Source: an uncultured Hungatella sp. (GTDB lineage: Bacteria; Bacillota; Clostridia; Lachnospirales; Lachnospiraceae). From it: 64,000 nt of DNA. The translations under genes and the position numbers were made by a program. The DNA is taken from the NCBI GenBank assembly GCA_910579515.1, contig CAJTUV010000009.1, forward strand, positions 38,379 through 102,378, given 5' to 3'. The stretch's first letter is position 1. Every line of letters starts with the position of its first letter. The notes under the pieces were generated by a model. It saw only the letters and a program-made list of their open reading frames with translations. It did not search any database and had not been told where the DNA came from. Shown here piece by piece: positions 51,511 through 60,050 of the stretch.

Positions 51511-51539
51511 GGGGTGGTCTATAAAGGCCGCCCCATTTT
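51511..51539 (+). terminator. Rho-independent terminator after the Cys/Asn-rich gene
   Basis: GGGGTGGTC pairs with GGCCGCCCC with two G-U pairs, followed by ATTTTG. Confidence 0.75.
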
Positions 51540-51622
51540 GGTATGAGCAAAAATTATCTTAATTTTATGGAATTACCTATTGCAAATCACCAAAGAACGT
51601 GGTAAGGTATAACTACAAGGAA

Positions 51623-51654
51623 TTTGTATACAAATATGTAAGTTTGTATACAAA
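51623..51654 (+). promoter_or_regulatory. Tandem palindromic operators, likely GntR-family
   Basis: TTTGTATACAAA occurs at 51623-51634 and again at 51643-51654, both perfect 12-bp palindromes with centres 20 bp apart (two helical turns). The core TTGTATACAA is the type bound by GntR-family regulators of sugar-acid genes. They lie between a TATAAC-like -10 (near 51608) and the SDR gene, where a bound protein would block transcription. Confidence 0.7.
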
Positions 51655-51694
51655 CAAAACCATCCATTAACATGAAGAAAAGGAGAAGGAAAAC

Positions 51695-52498
51695 ATGGAT
51701 AACAAGACGAATTTTTCTCTGGAAGGAAAAGTTGCACTGGTGACAGGCGCTTCCTATGGCATTGGTTTTGCTATTGCAAAGGCGATGGCAGGAGCAGGAG
51801 CAACTATCGTATTCAATGACATTAAACAGGAATTGGTGGACAAGGGGATCGCTGCATACAAAGAGGAAGGCATTACTGCTTACGGGTATGTATGTGACGT
51901 AACCGACGAGGACGGCGTGACCGCCATGGTGGCAAAGATTGAAGAAGAAGTAGGAGTGATTGACATTCTTGTGAATAATGCAGGAATTATCAAGAGGATT
52001 CCTATGATTGAAATGGCTGCAAAGGATTTCAGACAGGTGATTGATGTGGATTTGAATGCGCCGTTTATTGTTTCCAAGGCCGTAATTCCGAGCATGATCA
52101 AGAAGGGACATGGAAAGATTATCAACATCTGCTCTATGATGTCTGAATTTGGCCGTGAGACTGTGTCTGCCTATGCAGCGGCAAAGGGCGGCTTAAAGAT
52201 GCTGACCAGAAATATTGCATCAGAATATGGCGAGTACAATATTCAGTGCAACGGCATTGGACCCGGCTATATCGCCACTCCTCAGACGGCTCCTCTTCGT
52301 GAGAAACAGCCAGATGGCTCCAGACATCCATTTGACCAGTTTATTGTGTCCAAGACTCCTGCAGGACGGTGGGGTGAGGCCTCTGATTTAGGCGGACCAG
52401 CTGTTTTCCTGGCTTCTGACGCTTCTGACTTTGTTAATGGACAGATTCTGTATGTGGATGGAGGCATTCAGGCTTACATCGGTAAGCAGCCTTCATAA
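51695..52498 (+). CDS. Short-chain dehydrogenase, gluconate 5-dehydrogenase-like
   Basis: This is an NAD(P)H-dependent interconverter of sugar acids (5-keto-gluconate/gluconate or a 2-keto-3-deoxy acid). The 267-residue classical SDR has the cofactor motif VTGASYGIG, NNAG, the catalytic Ser in INICSMMSE and Tyr/Lys in SAYAAAKGG, and a C-terminal YVDGGIQAYIG. The segment NGIGPGYIATPQTAPLRE is typical of gluconate 5-dehydrogenases. It follows two GntR-type operators, fitting induction by a sugar acid, and stands without other pathway genes. AGGAGAAGG precedes the ATG. Confidence 0.88.
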   Translation: MDNKTNFSLEGKVALVTGASYGIGFAIAKAMAGAGATIVFNDIKQELVDKGIAAYKEEGITAYGYVCDVTDEDGVTAMVAKIEEEVGVIDILVNNAGIIKRIPMIEMAAKDFRQVIDVDLNAPFIVSKAVIPSMIKKGHGKIINICSMMSEFGRETVSAYAAAKGGLKMLTRNIASEYGEYNIQCNGIGPGYIATPQTAPLREKQPDGSRHPFDQFIVSKTPAGRWGEASDLGGPAVFLASDASDFVNGQILYVDGGIQAYIGKQPS

Positions 52499-52604
52499 GT
52501 CAATATCGCCTAAAAATAAGTCAATCGCTGCCCTGTTTTCTGTCTCAAATTTAAGGTAGAATAATACTCGTAACAAGGAAATAAAAAAGAAAAGGAGAAT
52601 TGTT

Positions 52605-52748
52605 ATGAGTATTATTACATTAAAAAGAAACATCGAAAAGTATTTTGAAAAGCACGGGGCGGAGATTATTTGCAGCCTTGCCGCATTAAATGGGAATTCC
52701 AGTGCTTTTGAAAGCTACCTGGAAGACTATCTGCTGTATAGAGAGTAA
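52605..52748 (+). CDS. 47-residue protein of unknown function
   Basis: The short frame MSIITLKRNIEKYFEK ... DYLLYRE starts seven bases after AAAGGAG and ends at TAA 52746-52748. The peptide looks amphipathic and helical with one cysteine and no membrane segment. A terminator follows about 55 bases later. The good RBS and the separate terminator support a real gene. I recognise no family. Confidence 0.65.
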   Translation: MSIITLKRNIEKYFEKHGAEIICSLAALNGNSSAFESYLEDYLLYRE

Positions 52749-52803
52749 GATAGTATGGACGGGAAAGAACAAAAGAAGTTTAGAAGAACAAACAGAATAA
52801 GAC

Positions 52804-52858
52804 AAAGGGTTCAAAATGTGTAAAGATAATTTTTGCATTTTGGGCCCTTTTGTTTTAT
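52804..52858 (+). terminator. Rho-independent terminator after the 47-aa gene
   Basis: AAAGGG and CAAAATG pair with CATTTTG and CCCTTT around an 18-base loop, followed by TTTGTTTT. Confidence 0.7.
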
Positions 52859-52922
52859 AATTTTTAGGTTGTCGGAAGCACAAAAAGCGTATATAATTAG
52901 GAAAAACAGGAGAATTAGTCAA

Positions 52923-53507
52923 ATGGATGAGTCTGTAGACACAAAAAAGAAAGGGCGTCTTTTCCGGCTGTGGGTGATTTTTTTAATCATGGCTAAGATT
53001 GGATGTTTTACCTTTGGCGGAGGATGGAGCATCATTGGGCAGATGCAGAATGAGTTTGTAGAGAAAAGGAAATGGATGACAGAGGAACAGATTGTGGACT
53101 TTCTGTCTTTGGCAAAATCATTTCCGGGAGTTATGATTATCAATATGTCAGTGCTCTGCGGCTATATGATGGAAGGGCCTATGGGAGCTTTGGCGGCAGC
53201 TTTCGGGCTGTCGGCTCCGGCAATTTTGGCCATTGCAGTGGTGGCTTATTTTTATGGCTCCTTAAAGAACAATGTGTATGTGGCCAAGGTGTTAAACGGC
53301 GTCCGCTGTGTGGTGATTCCCATTATTCTGAACGCTTCCTGGAAGCTGAAGAGTAAGTCTCTTGTCTTTAGGATTTCTTATGTTCTTTTTGCAGTTTCTT
53401 TTTTGATCTGTGCCTTTACAAACGTAAGTAAGCCGCTGGTTATCGTACTGGGAGCACTTCTGGGACTGGTGATATGGAGAGGGGTGAATGAGGATGCTGC
53501 TGCTTAG
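52923..53507 (+). CDS. Chromate transporter family protein, first half
   Basis: CHR (ChrA) proteins are membrane transporters; the short ones act as paired subunits. GGAGAA precedes ATG 52923. The 194-residue protein has the family opening KIGCFTFGGGWSIIGQMQNEF, then LSLAKSFPGVMIINMSVLCG and about five helices. The second half is encoded by the next gene, which overlaps its end by 20 bases. Chromate is not necessarily the substrate in anaerobes. Confidence 0.88.
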   Translation: MDESVDTKKKGRLFRLWVIFLIMAKIGCFTFGGGWSIIGQMQNEFVEKRKWMTEEQIVDFLSLAKSFPGVMIINMSVLCGYMMEGPMGALAAAFGLSAPAILAIAVVAYFYGSLKNNVYVAKVLNGVRCVVIPIILNASWKLKSKSLVFRISYVLFAVSFLICAFTNVSKPLVIVLGALLGLVIWRGVNEDAAA

Positions 53508-54021
53508 ATTGTTTCTGTCTTTTATGAAAATCGGGTTTTTCAGTTTCGGCGGCCTGACCATGATTCCGGTTATCAATGACGAAGTTTTAGCATATGGATG
53601 GATGACTGCAGACGAGGTTATGGATATTGTGGCAGTAGCGGAGATGACGCCCGGGTCTCTGGGAATCAACTGCGCTACATTTGTGGGACTTCGGACCGCA
53701 GGGGTACTGGGAGCGATCTTTGCCTCAGTAGGCGTTATGACGCCTTCGCTGACGCTTTGTATGCTTGCCGCTCATTTTATTTTGAAGTTAAAGGGAAATC
53801 AAGTCATGGAACATGCCATGAACGGGGTCCGGCCTGTGAGCATGGGAATGCTGCTGGCTGTGGCTGTGACCTTGAGCCAAACCACGTTTTTTACAGGAGC
53901 TGGGGTACAGTGGAATCTGATTTTCATTGCCGCTGTCTGCGGAATTTTGATGTTTAAGACTAAGATCACCATTCCCCAAACCATCCTTTTGGCTGCGGTT
54001 CTGGGGCTTATCATTGGGTAG
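53488..54021 (+). CDS. Chromate transporter family protein, second half
   Basis: The 177-residue partner has MKIGFFSFGGLTMIPVINDEV at the start and VAEMTPGSLGINCATFVG, the counterparts of the motifs in the first half, with opposite topology expected. It starts at ATG 53488 (or 53494) inside the upstream gene, so translation is coupled. It ends one base before the convergent LysR gene. Confidence 0.88.
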   Translation: MRMLLLRLFLSFMKIGFFSFGGLTMIPVINDEVLAYGWMTADEVMDIVAVAEMTPGSLGINCATFVGLRTAGVLGAIFASVGVMTPSLTLCMLAAHFILKLKGNQVMEHAMNGVRPVSMGMLLAVAVTLSQTTFFTGAGVQWNLIFIAAVCGILMFKTKITIPQTILLAAVLGLIIG

Positions 54022-54022
54022 C

Positions 54023-54961
54023 TTAAAGTTCGTTGTCTGTCTGGAGAAATTCCCGAATGCAGCGAATGAACAGTTGGTCTGCTTTGGAGAGGAAGGAACC
54101 TCTTAGGGTTGCGATACACATATCCCAATAGGCCGCATATTTTTCATGAATTGACAACAGGGCAGGGGAGCTTTGGCGGACGGTCAGCCTGGAATATTGG
54201 AGAGGGACCATGGTGATTCCCAAACCTTGACCGGCCAGAAGCTGAGCGGTAGTATAGTTTTTTAAAGTGATAAAGGTTTGAACATGGGTGACGCCTGCAC
54301 ATTTTAAAATTGCGTCGGTGACCTGACGGATTCTCTGCTTCCTGCTTAACATAATCATAGGTTGATTTTCTAAAAGGCGAACCTCAAGGACAGGATAGGG
54401 ATAGCCTTCTTTTTTTTCTGCCTGACAAACCAGAGGATTGTCCTGGGACATGATAATGACGAACGGATCTCTCTGGAGAATATCATACTCAATGGTGGGA
54501 TGTTCCACCTCTTTTGGGGCGTGAATTACCAGAAAATCCAGGGCTCCTGACAAAAGCTGTCTTTCCAGGGCCATGGTATTATCCTCCCACACTTCCACCT
54601 CTACAAAGGGATAAAGGTCGTGAAACTGTTTTAAGGTTTGTGGAAGCGTAAGGGCGCCCAGATGATTGGTGATGCCTAGGCGGATTTTTCCTGTTTTTAA
54701 ATTGTTGATGTCGCTGATTTCAATTTCAAAGTTTTCATAGATTTTCAGCACCTGGGAGGCCATGTGATAGTACCGTTCTCCGGCGTAGGTTAGAGTAAGA
54801 CCGGAAGAAGCTCGGTGAAATAAGGCGACACCAAGCTGCTCCTCCAGCTTTTGGAGAGACTGGCTTAGGGAAGGCTGTGCAATGTAGAGCCTTTTAGCGG
54901 CTTTGGAGATGCTTTTTTCCTCGGCTATAGTTTTTACATAGAGAAGTTCTCGAGTAGTCAT
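54023..54961 (-). CDS. LysR-family transcriptional regulator
   Basis: The start is set to 54961 (MTTRELLYVKTIAEE) after AAGGAGCC. The 312-residue protein has the N-terminal winged helix-turn-helix SISKAAKRLYIAQPSLSQSLQKLEEQLG and a periplasmic-binding-protein-like effector domain (GKIRLGITNHLGALTLP, FLVIHAPKEVE). It is divergent from the aconitase-like gene and probably controls it. The intergenic region carries several CCTATA/TATAGG-type elements (55008-55035) that may be its binding sites. Confidence 0.93.
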   Translation of the reverse strand: MTTRELLYVKTIAEEKSISKAAKRLYIAQPSLSQSLQKLEEQLGVALFHRASSGLTLTYAGERYYHMASQVLKIYENFEIEISDINNLKTGKIRLGITNHLGALTLPQTLKQFHDLYPFVEVEVWEDNTMALERQLLSGALDFLVIHAPKEVEHPTIEYDILQRDPFVIIMSQDNPLVCQAEKKEGYPYPVLEVRLLENQPMIMLSRKQRIRQVTDAILKCAGVTHVQTFITLKNYTTAQLLAGQGLGITMVPLQYSRLTVRQSSPALLSIHEKYAAYWDMCIATLRGSFLSKADQLFIRCIREFLQTDNEL

Positions 54962-54994
54962 GTTAAGGCTCCTTTGAATTATGGTCAGCACAAT

Positions 54995-55060
54995 CCTCTA
55001 TATAGGAAAAACCTATAGGGGATATTAGGTATATAATATTTCACTATATCCTACCATGAT
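54995..55060. promoter_or_regulatory. Divergent control region LysR / aconitase-like gene
   Basis: CTATATAGG, CCTATAGG and TATTAGG-type repeats cluster at about 54999-55030, next to TATAATAT (55031-55038). This fits LysR binding near the promoter of the aconitase-like gene. Confidence 0.4.
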
Positions 55061-55119
55061 GCTATACTAAAGTCAACAAAGTTACAGTCAGGAGAAAAAT
55101 AATAAGCGGAGGTTTTTTC

Positions 55120-57411
55120 ATGGTGAAGCTGTATGACGGCGGGGTGTATCTGGTAAACGGAGAGGAGATTGTGCCAGAAAAGGACGAGGCTAAGGTAAAG
55201 GCTTTGACGGGCAGAGTTGTTTCCAGGGAGGAAGCGAGAAAGGGGACGATTGCTTACAATATTATCAAGGACCACAATACCACAGAGGATATGGAACATT
55301 TGAGGCTGAAATTTGACGCCCTGACTTCTCATGATATTACGTATGTGGGAATTATTCAGACGGCCAAGGCGTCTGGCATGGAAGAGTTTCCGCTTCCTTA
55401 TGTGCTGACTAACTGCCATAATTCTTTATGCGCGGTAGGAGGTACGATCAATGAGGATGATCATATGTTTGGTTTGTCTGCCTGCAAAAAGTATGGCGGT
55501 ATTTTCGTTCCCCCTCATATTGGCGTGATGCATCAGTACATGAGAGAGACAATGGCGGGCGGCGGTAAGATGATTCTGGGTTCGGACAGCCACACCCGTT
55601 ATGGTGCTCTTGGGACCATGGCAGTGGGGGAAGGCGGCGGCGAGCTGGTGAAACAGCTCCTTTGCGATACATATGATGTGACGTTTCCGGGAGTTGTCTG
55701 TGTGTATCTGGAGGGAAAGCCAAGTCTGGGCGTAGGCCCTCAAGATATTGCTCTTGCTGTTATTGGGGCTGTATTTCAGTCTGGTTATGTAAAGAATAAG
55801 GTGATGGAGTTTGTAGGTCCCGGCATTTCTGGCATGACCACAGACTTTAGAAATGGCGTGGACGTTATGACCACAGAGACAACTTGCTGGACCTCGATCT
55901 GGAGAACCGATGAGGATACGAAGAAGTTCTTGACTCAGCACGGCAGACCAGAGGCTTACAGAGAACTGAACCCGGCAAAGGTGGCTTATTACGACGGCTG
56001 CGTCTATGTGGATTTGTCCGCGGTGAAACCCATGATCGCCCTGCCTTTCCATCCAAGCAATACATATGAAATCGACGAGCTGAATGCAAATCTGGAGGAT
56101 ATTTTGCGGCAGGTGGAAGTGGAGGCGGACAAAATTTCCGACGGCAGAGCCAAAATGCGCTTGACAGATAAGATTGAAAATGGGAAACTGAAGGTGCAGC
56201 AAGGAATTATCGCAGGATGTGCAGGCGGAAATTATACGAATGTGATGCAGGCTGCCCATATTCTGAAAAACAGCAGCTGTGGAAGCGATGTGTTCCATCT
56301 TTCAGTGTATCCATCTTCCCAGCCTGTTTACATAGAGCTGGTGAAAAACGGCGCGGCGGCGGACCTGATGGGAGCTGGCGCTGTGTTAAAGACTGCTTTT
56401 TGCGGTCCATGCTTTGGCGCAGGGGACACACCGGCAAATAATGGGTTCAGTATTCGGCACACTACCAGAAACTTCCCCAACCGAGAGGGATCCAAGCCAG
56501 GGAACGGACAGATGTCTGCAGTGGCCTTGATGGATGCCCGCTCCATAGCCGCCACAGCGGCAAACGGCGGAATTTTGACCTCTGCAGATCATGTGATTGA
56601 CAAAGAATATCAGGTGCCTGAATATCACTTTGATGGTACGGTGTATAGGAACAGAGTTTTTGAGGGCTTTCAGGCAGGGGACAAAAATAAGGAGTTGATT
56701 TATGGGCCGAATATCAAAGACTGGCCAGAGATGAGCGCTTTGACAGACAATATCTTGCTGAAGGTATGTTCCAAGATTATGGATGCTGTCACTACTACAG
56801 ATGAGCTGATTCCTTCTGGCGAGACCTCTTCTTATCGCTCCAATCCTCTGGGACTGGCAGAGTTTGCTTTGTCCAGAAGAGACCCAGAGTATGTGGGCCG
56901 CTCCAAGAAAGTAGATAAAGTGGAGAAAGCCAGAGCTTTGGGAACTTGTCCTTTAGAGACAGAGCCAGAGCTGAAGGCTGTTTTTGATAAGATTCATACG
57001 ATTTCTGGAAATGAAGAAGTGAAGCCTTCTGAGACGGAAATCGGAAGTGTGATTTACGCGGTAAAACCTGGAGACGGATCTGCCAGAGAGCAGGCGGCCA
57101 GCTGCCAAAGGGTTATCGGAGGTCTGGCCAACATTGCCAGAGAATATGCTACAAAGCGGTACCGCTCCAACGTGATGAACTGGGGCATGATTCCCTTCCA
57201 GCTGACAGAGGAGCCAAAGGCGTTTGAGGTAGGCGATTATATTTATGTGCCAAATATCAAAAAAGCTTTGGATGGAGATATAAAAGAGATTCAGGCTTAT
57301 GTGATTGGAGAAACTGTAAAGGAGCTAAAGCTTTTTATCACAGATATGACAGATGATGAAAAGAAGATCATAAAGGCCGGCTGTCTGATCAATTACAATC
57401 GAAGCCGGTAG
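55120..57411 (+). CDS. Aconitase-superfamily hydratase, YbhJ-like
   Basis: The 763-residue protein belongs to the aconitase superfamily: YVLTNCHNSLCAVGGT, GSDSHTRYGALGTMAVGEGGGEL, GPGISGM and the cysteine pair in AFCGPCFGAGDTPANNG fit [4Fe-4S] and substrate sites. The C-terminal swivel domain contains NRVFEGFQAGDK, GPNIKDWPE and KRYRSNVMNWGMIPFQL. It resembles the E. coli YbhJ branch, whose substrate is not established, more than true citrate aconitase. A divergent LysR gene lies upstream and a terminator follows. No other citrate-cycle gene is present. Confidence 0.88.
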   Translation: MVKLYDGGVYLVNGEEIVPEKDEAKVKALTGRVVSREEARKGTIAYNIIKDHNTTEDMEHLRLKFDALTSHDITYVGIIQTAKASGMEEFPLPYVLTNCHNSLCAVGGTINEDDHMFGLSACKKYGGIFVPPHIGVMHQYMRETMAGGGKMILGSDSHTRYGALGTMAVGEGGGELVKQLLCDTYDVTFPGVVCVYLEGKPSLGVGPQDIALAVIGAVFQSGYVKNKVMEFVGPGISGMTTDFRNGVDVMTTETTCWTSIWRTDEDTKKFLTQHGRPEAYRELNPAKVAYYDGCVYVDLSAVKPMIALPFHPSNTYEIDELNANLEDILRQVEVEADKISDGRAKMRLTDKIENGKLKVQQGIIAGCAGGNYTNVMQAAHILKNSSCGSDVFHLSVYPSSQPVYIELVKNGAAADLMGAGAVLKTAFCGPCFGAGDTPANNGFSIRHTTRNFPNREGSKPGNGQMSAVALMDARSIAATAANGGILTSADHVIDKEYQVPEYHFDGTVYRNRVFEGFQAGDKNKELIYGPNIKDWPEMSALTDNILLKVCSKIMDAVTTTDELIPSGETSSYRSNPLGLAEFALSRRDPEYVGRSKKVDKVEKARALGTCPLETEPELKAVFDKIHTISGNEEVKPSETEIGSVIYAVKPGDGSAREQAASCQRVIGGLANIAREYATKRYRSNVMNWGMIPFQLTEEPKAFEVGDYIYVPNIKKALDGDIKEIQAYVIGETVKELKLFITDMTDDEKKIIKAGCLINYNRSR

Positions 57412-57514
57412 AAACAGGAGATATGGAATATCAGGAATCCCTGCGCGGCCTTCCCAAATTTGCCGTGCAGATTCTATAGAAGAGATGTATTATACTTCTA
57501 TTGTGTAAGGAAGA

Positions 57515-57544
57515 AGAGGCTGCTTTCGGGCAGTCTCTTTTTTG
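57515..57544 (+). terminator. Rho-independent terminator after the aconitase-like gene
   Basis: AGAGGCTGC pairs with GCAGTCTCT around TTTCGG, followed by TTTTTTG. It adjoins the end of the convergent LysR pseudogene. Confidence 0.85.
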
Positions 57545-57547
57545 TTC

Positions 57548-58440
57548 TCAAAACACAGACTCTTTAAGAAAACGTTTTATGAATGGGTTTGCGCTGCTGC
57601 ATTTATTATAAATCAAATAAATTTTTCTCTTTTCAGAATCTGCAAGCATTATGGCTTTTAAATGAACCGTGTCGTTTAAAAATAAAAGCCAATGTTCTGG
57701 ACATAAAGAAATCCCCATATTTTTTTCCACAAACCGGAAATGGGTTTGTGGGTTGCTTGAAGAGAAGGCAATATGAGGCAGATAGCCCTTTTTCTCAAAA
57801 GCGCGTTTCAAACTGGAATACCCTTTATTTTTTATATTTGGGGTGATTAAAGGTTCTTCGCATAGATCGGACAGATACAATACTTCTTTTGAGGATAGAG
57901 GGTGGTGGATTGGAAGAAGGACATAAATTGATTCCTCCATCAGAAAATGTGTCTGAAGACCAGGGATGGAAATCGGTCCGATACTAAAAGCGGCATCCAA
58001 ATCTCCTTTTGCAACCTTTTCTTCACAAACATAATCGGTTTCGTTTGATATTTCTATCAGAGCTTCTGGATGAAGCTGATTCCAATGCCATATAGAAGCT
58101 TCTATGTGGTTTAAGGAATCCAGAATGCTGGCAGAAAATCCGATTCTTAAAGGAGAGGCCTTCTTTTTTGCATTGTTTAGTATTGTTAATGTATTCTGGA
58201 ATTCTTTTGTCAAATGAAGAGCCTGAGTATAAAATAAATCGCCAAAGGAAGTAGGCTGCAAGCGATTGTGAACCCTTAAAAAGAGAGGACAACCAAGTTC
58301 CTGTTCCAGATTTTGTATGGATTTGACAATCCCTGCTGGGAAATATGCAGTTGACTGGCAGCAGATGTAAAATTTGCTGTTTTATATACAGTGACAAAGT
58401 AATTGAGCTGTTTAAAATCCAAAGCAGACGCCTCCATCAT
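57548..58440 (-). pseudogene. LysR-family regulator, frameshifted
   Basis: Read leftward, the gene begins at ATG 58440 or 58437 and encodes a normal LysR helix-turn-helix start (LDFKQLNYFVTVYKTANFT, AASQLHISQQGLS). At about 58322-58324 one base is missing from an A-run, and the frame runs into a stop after about 15 codons. The next frame continues exactly where the family continues (KSIQNLEQELGCPLFLR) and stays open to 57548 through the effector domain. One-base loss in a homopolymer is either a real mutation or a sequencing error. The gene is more A/T-rich than its neighbours. Confidence 0.85.
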
Positions 58441-58573
58441 TTCTAAGCTGATCGTTTTTAATTATATCACAACTTTTAGTTGTAAGAAAACAAGTTTTTT
58501 CTGCTTTATAAAAAGAAGCCCGACCTTATAATAGAAAGTAGTTTTTCAAAGATGGATAGGAGGATAAATTCGT

Positions 58574-59140
58574 ATGACTTTATGGGTTTTAGGGGTTATT
58601 GGACTTTTCATACTTTTTATTTTGGTTGGCGTAAGAAAGAAATTTCGTGGACCACGGCGGGTTGCGTTTGTCCGCTGTTCCGGCAGTTGTGGAGACAACG
58701 GTCACTTGGCGGCGGATAAACCAGATCTTGACCACTCCTGTAAAAACGGCTGTCTGGGGCTGGGATCTTGCACAAAGGTGTGTATACGCAAAGCGATTCA
58801 GATTCGGAATGGCGTGGCAGTAGTAGATCAGAACCGATGTATTGGATGTGGAGCCTGCGCAAAAACTTGTCCTCAAAAGTTGATCAAGATGGTTTATTTT
58901 GGCAAAAGTATGGCTGTCCGATGTTCTAGTCATAAAAAAGGAACAGAGGTGCGAACGGTATGTCCATCAGGCTGTATTGGCTGCGGCCTGTGTGTAAAAC
59001 AATGTGAACAGGGGGCAATTACTTTCAACGACAATCTGGCTGAGATTGACAGTTCCAAATGTATTGGCTGCGGAAGATGTGCTGATAAATGTCCGGTGAA
59101 GGTGATTGTTCCAGCTGTCGCGACGCTAAAGGGAAAATAA
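58574..59140 (+). CDS. RnfB-like polyferredoxin with N-terminal membrane helix, orphan
   Basis: The 188-residue protein starts with a transmembrane helix (about 3-22). A cysteine group like that of RnfB follows (RVAFVRCSGSC, then CKNGCLGLGSCTKVC), then three [4Fe-4S] motifs: CIGCGACAKTCPQ, CIGCGLCVKQCEQ and CIGCGRCADKCPV. RnfB passes electrons in the ferredoxin:NAD oxidoreductase complex. Here no rnfA, C, D, E or G genes are adjacent and the protein is shorter than usual RnfB, so it probably serves another electron route. GGATAGGAGG-like RBS. It is divergent from the broken LysR gene. Confidence 0.88.
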   Translation: MTLWVLGVIGLFILFILVGVRKKFRGPRRVAFVRCSGSCGDNGHLAADKPDLDHSCKNGCLGLGSCTKVCIRKAIQIRNGVAVVDQNRCIGCGACAKTCPQKLIKMVYFGKSMAVRCSSHKKGTEVRTVCPSGCIGCGLCVKQCEQGAITFNDNLAEIDSSKCIGCGRCADKCPVKVIVPAVATLKGK

Positions 59141-59249
59141 AATTGTCAGCAGAAATTAAGAGAAAATATAAGCCAGCATAAGAAGTATCTGGTATACTTA
59201 TCATACCATTTATGGAAAGGATACCCTGAAAAGGAGAGGAGAGATAAGT

Positions 59250-60035
59250 ATGAAGAAAATTTACGGTTTTACTCTGGGATGTCTGGGAATGGCGGCGGCT
59301 CTTTCTGGATGCACCCCTCAGCTTACCACCAACGTGCCCAATGTGATTCGGGTGGAAAATGTAGACGCAGGGCAGCAGGGGAGAATCTTTATCAACAGCA
59401 ATGAGACGGTTGAGGTGACGCCGGATATGGCGGAAATCGTGTATGGGATTCGGACGGAAGACACAGACGCCTCCGCCTGCCAACAAAAAAATACAGAAAC
59501 GTTAAACAAGGTGCTGGCTTTCTTAAAGGATCAGGGGTTTGAAGAAAAATCTATAAAAACCACAGGATTTTCTTTAGATCCCAGGTATGACTGGAGCGGC
59601 AACCGGCAGCAGCTGATTGGCTATGAGATGAATACCCAGGTCACAGTGACAGACGTGCCCATAGATCAGGTGGGAGGACTTCTGTCCAGGACCGTGGAAA
59701 GCGGAGCCAATGAAATCCAGAGCGTCATCTATTTTTCAAGCACCTATGACGAGGCATATCAGGAGGCGCTGCAAAAGGCTGTGGAACTGGCCAAAGGAAA
59801 AGCTCAGGCTCTGGCTTTGGCCAGCGGGCAAGAGCTTGGGAAGGTGGTAAAAGTGGAGGAGTACAATGACAGCCAATCTGGCAGGTATACCGGTTCTGGA
59901 ATCAGCCGGAATACAAAAAGTATGGCGCAGGAAAGCGCGGGGGTCATGGACGTGGCGGAAATGGGAGTGATGCCAGGGCAGATGAAAGTGACGGCCAACA
60001 TCAGCGTAGAGTTTGAGATTTATGAAAAGCAGTAA
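59250..60035 (+). CDS. SIMPL-domain lipoprotein
   Basis: The 261-residue protein has a lipoprotein signal with lipobox ALSGC (Cys about residue 21), a short linker, and a SIMPL (DUF541) domain with RIFINSNETVEVTPDMAEI, GYEMNTQVTVTDVP and a C-terminal KVTANISVEFEIYEK. SIMPL proteins are extracytoplasmic and oligomeric with unclear function, linked to stress tolerance in some bacteria. AAAGGAGAGG precedes the ATG. It would be processed by LspA encoded at 12.3 kb. Confidence 0.9.
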   Translation: MKKIYGFTLGCLGMAAALSGCTPQLTTNVPNVIRVENVDAGQQGRIFINSNETVEVTPDMAEIVYGIRTEDTDASACQQKNTETLNKVLAFLKDQGFEEKSIKTTGFSLDPRYDWSGNRQQLIGYEMNTQVTVTDVPIDQVGGLLSRTVESGANEIQSVIYFSSTYDEAYQEALQKAVELAKGKAQALALASGQELGKVVKVEEYNDSQSGRYTGSGISRNTKSMAQESAGVMDVAEMGVMPGQMKVTANISVEFEIYEKQ

Positions 60036-60050
60036 CAATGGGGGAAACCG

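Noticed and set aside
50987..51550. Antisense 187-residue Ala/Ile/Val-rich ORF
   Set aside because: It is the mirror of the repetitive Cys/Asn codons of the plus-strand gene and has no RBS support.
55426..56298. 290-residue ORF antisense to the aconitase-like gene
   Set aside because: The plus strand carries a full family protein; the antisense frame shows no motif and has no RBS.
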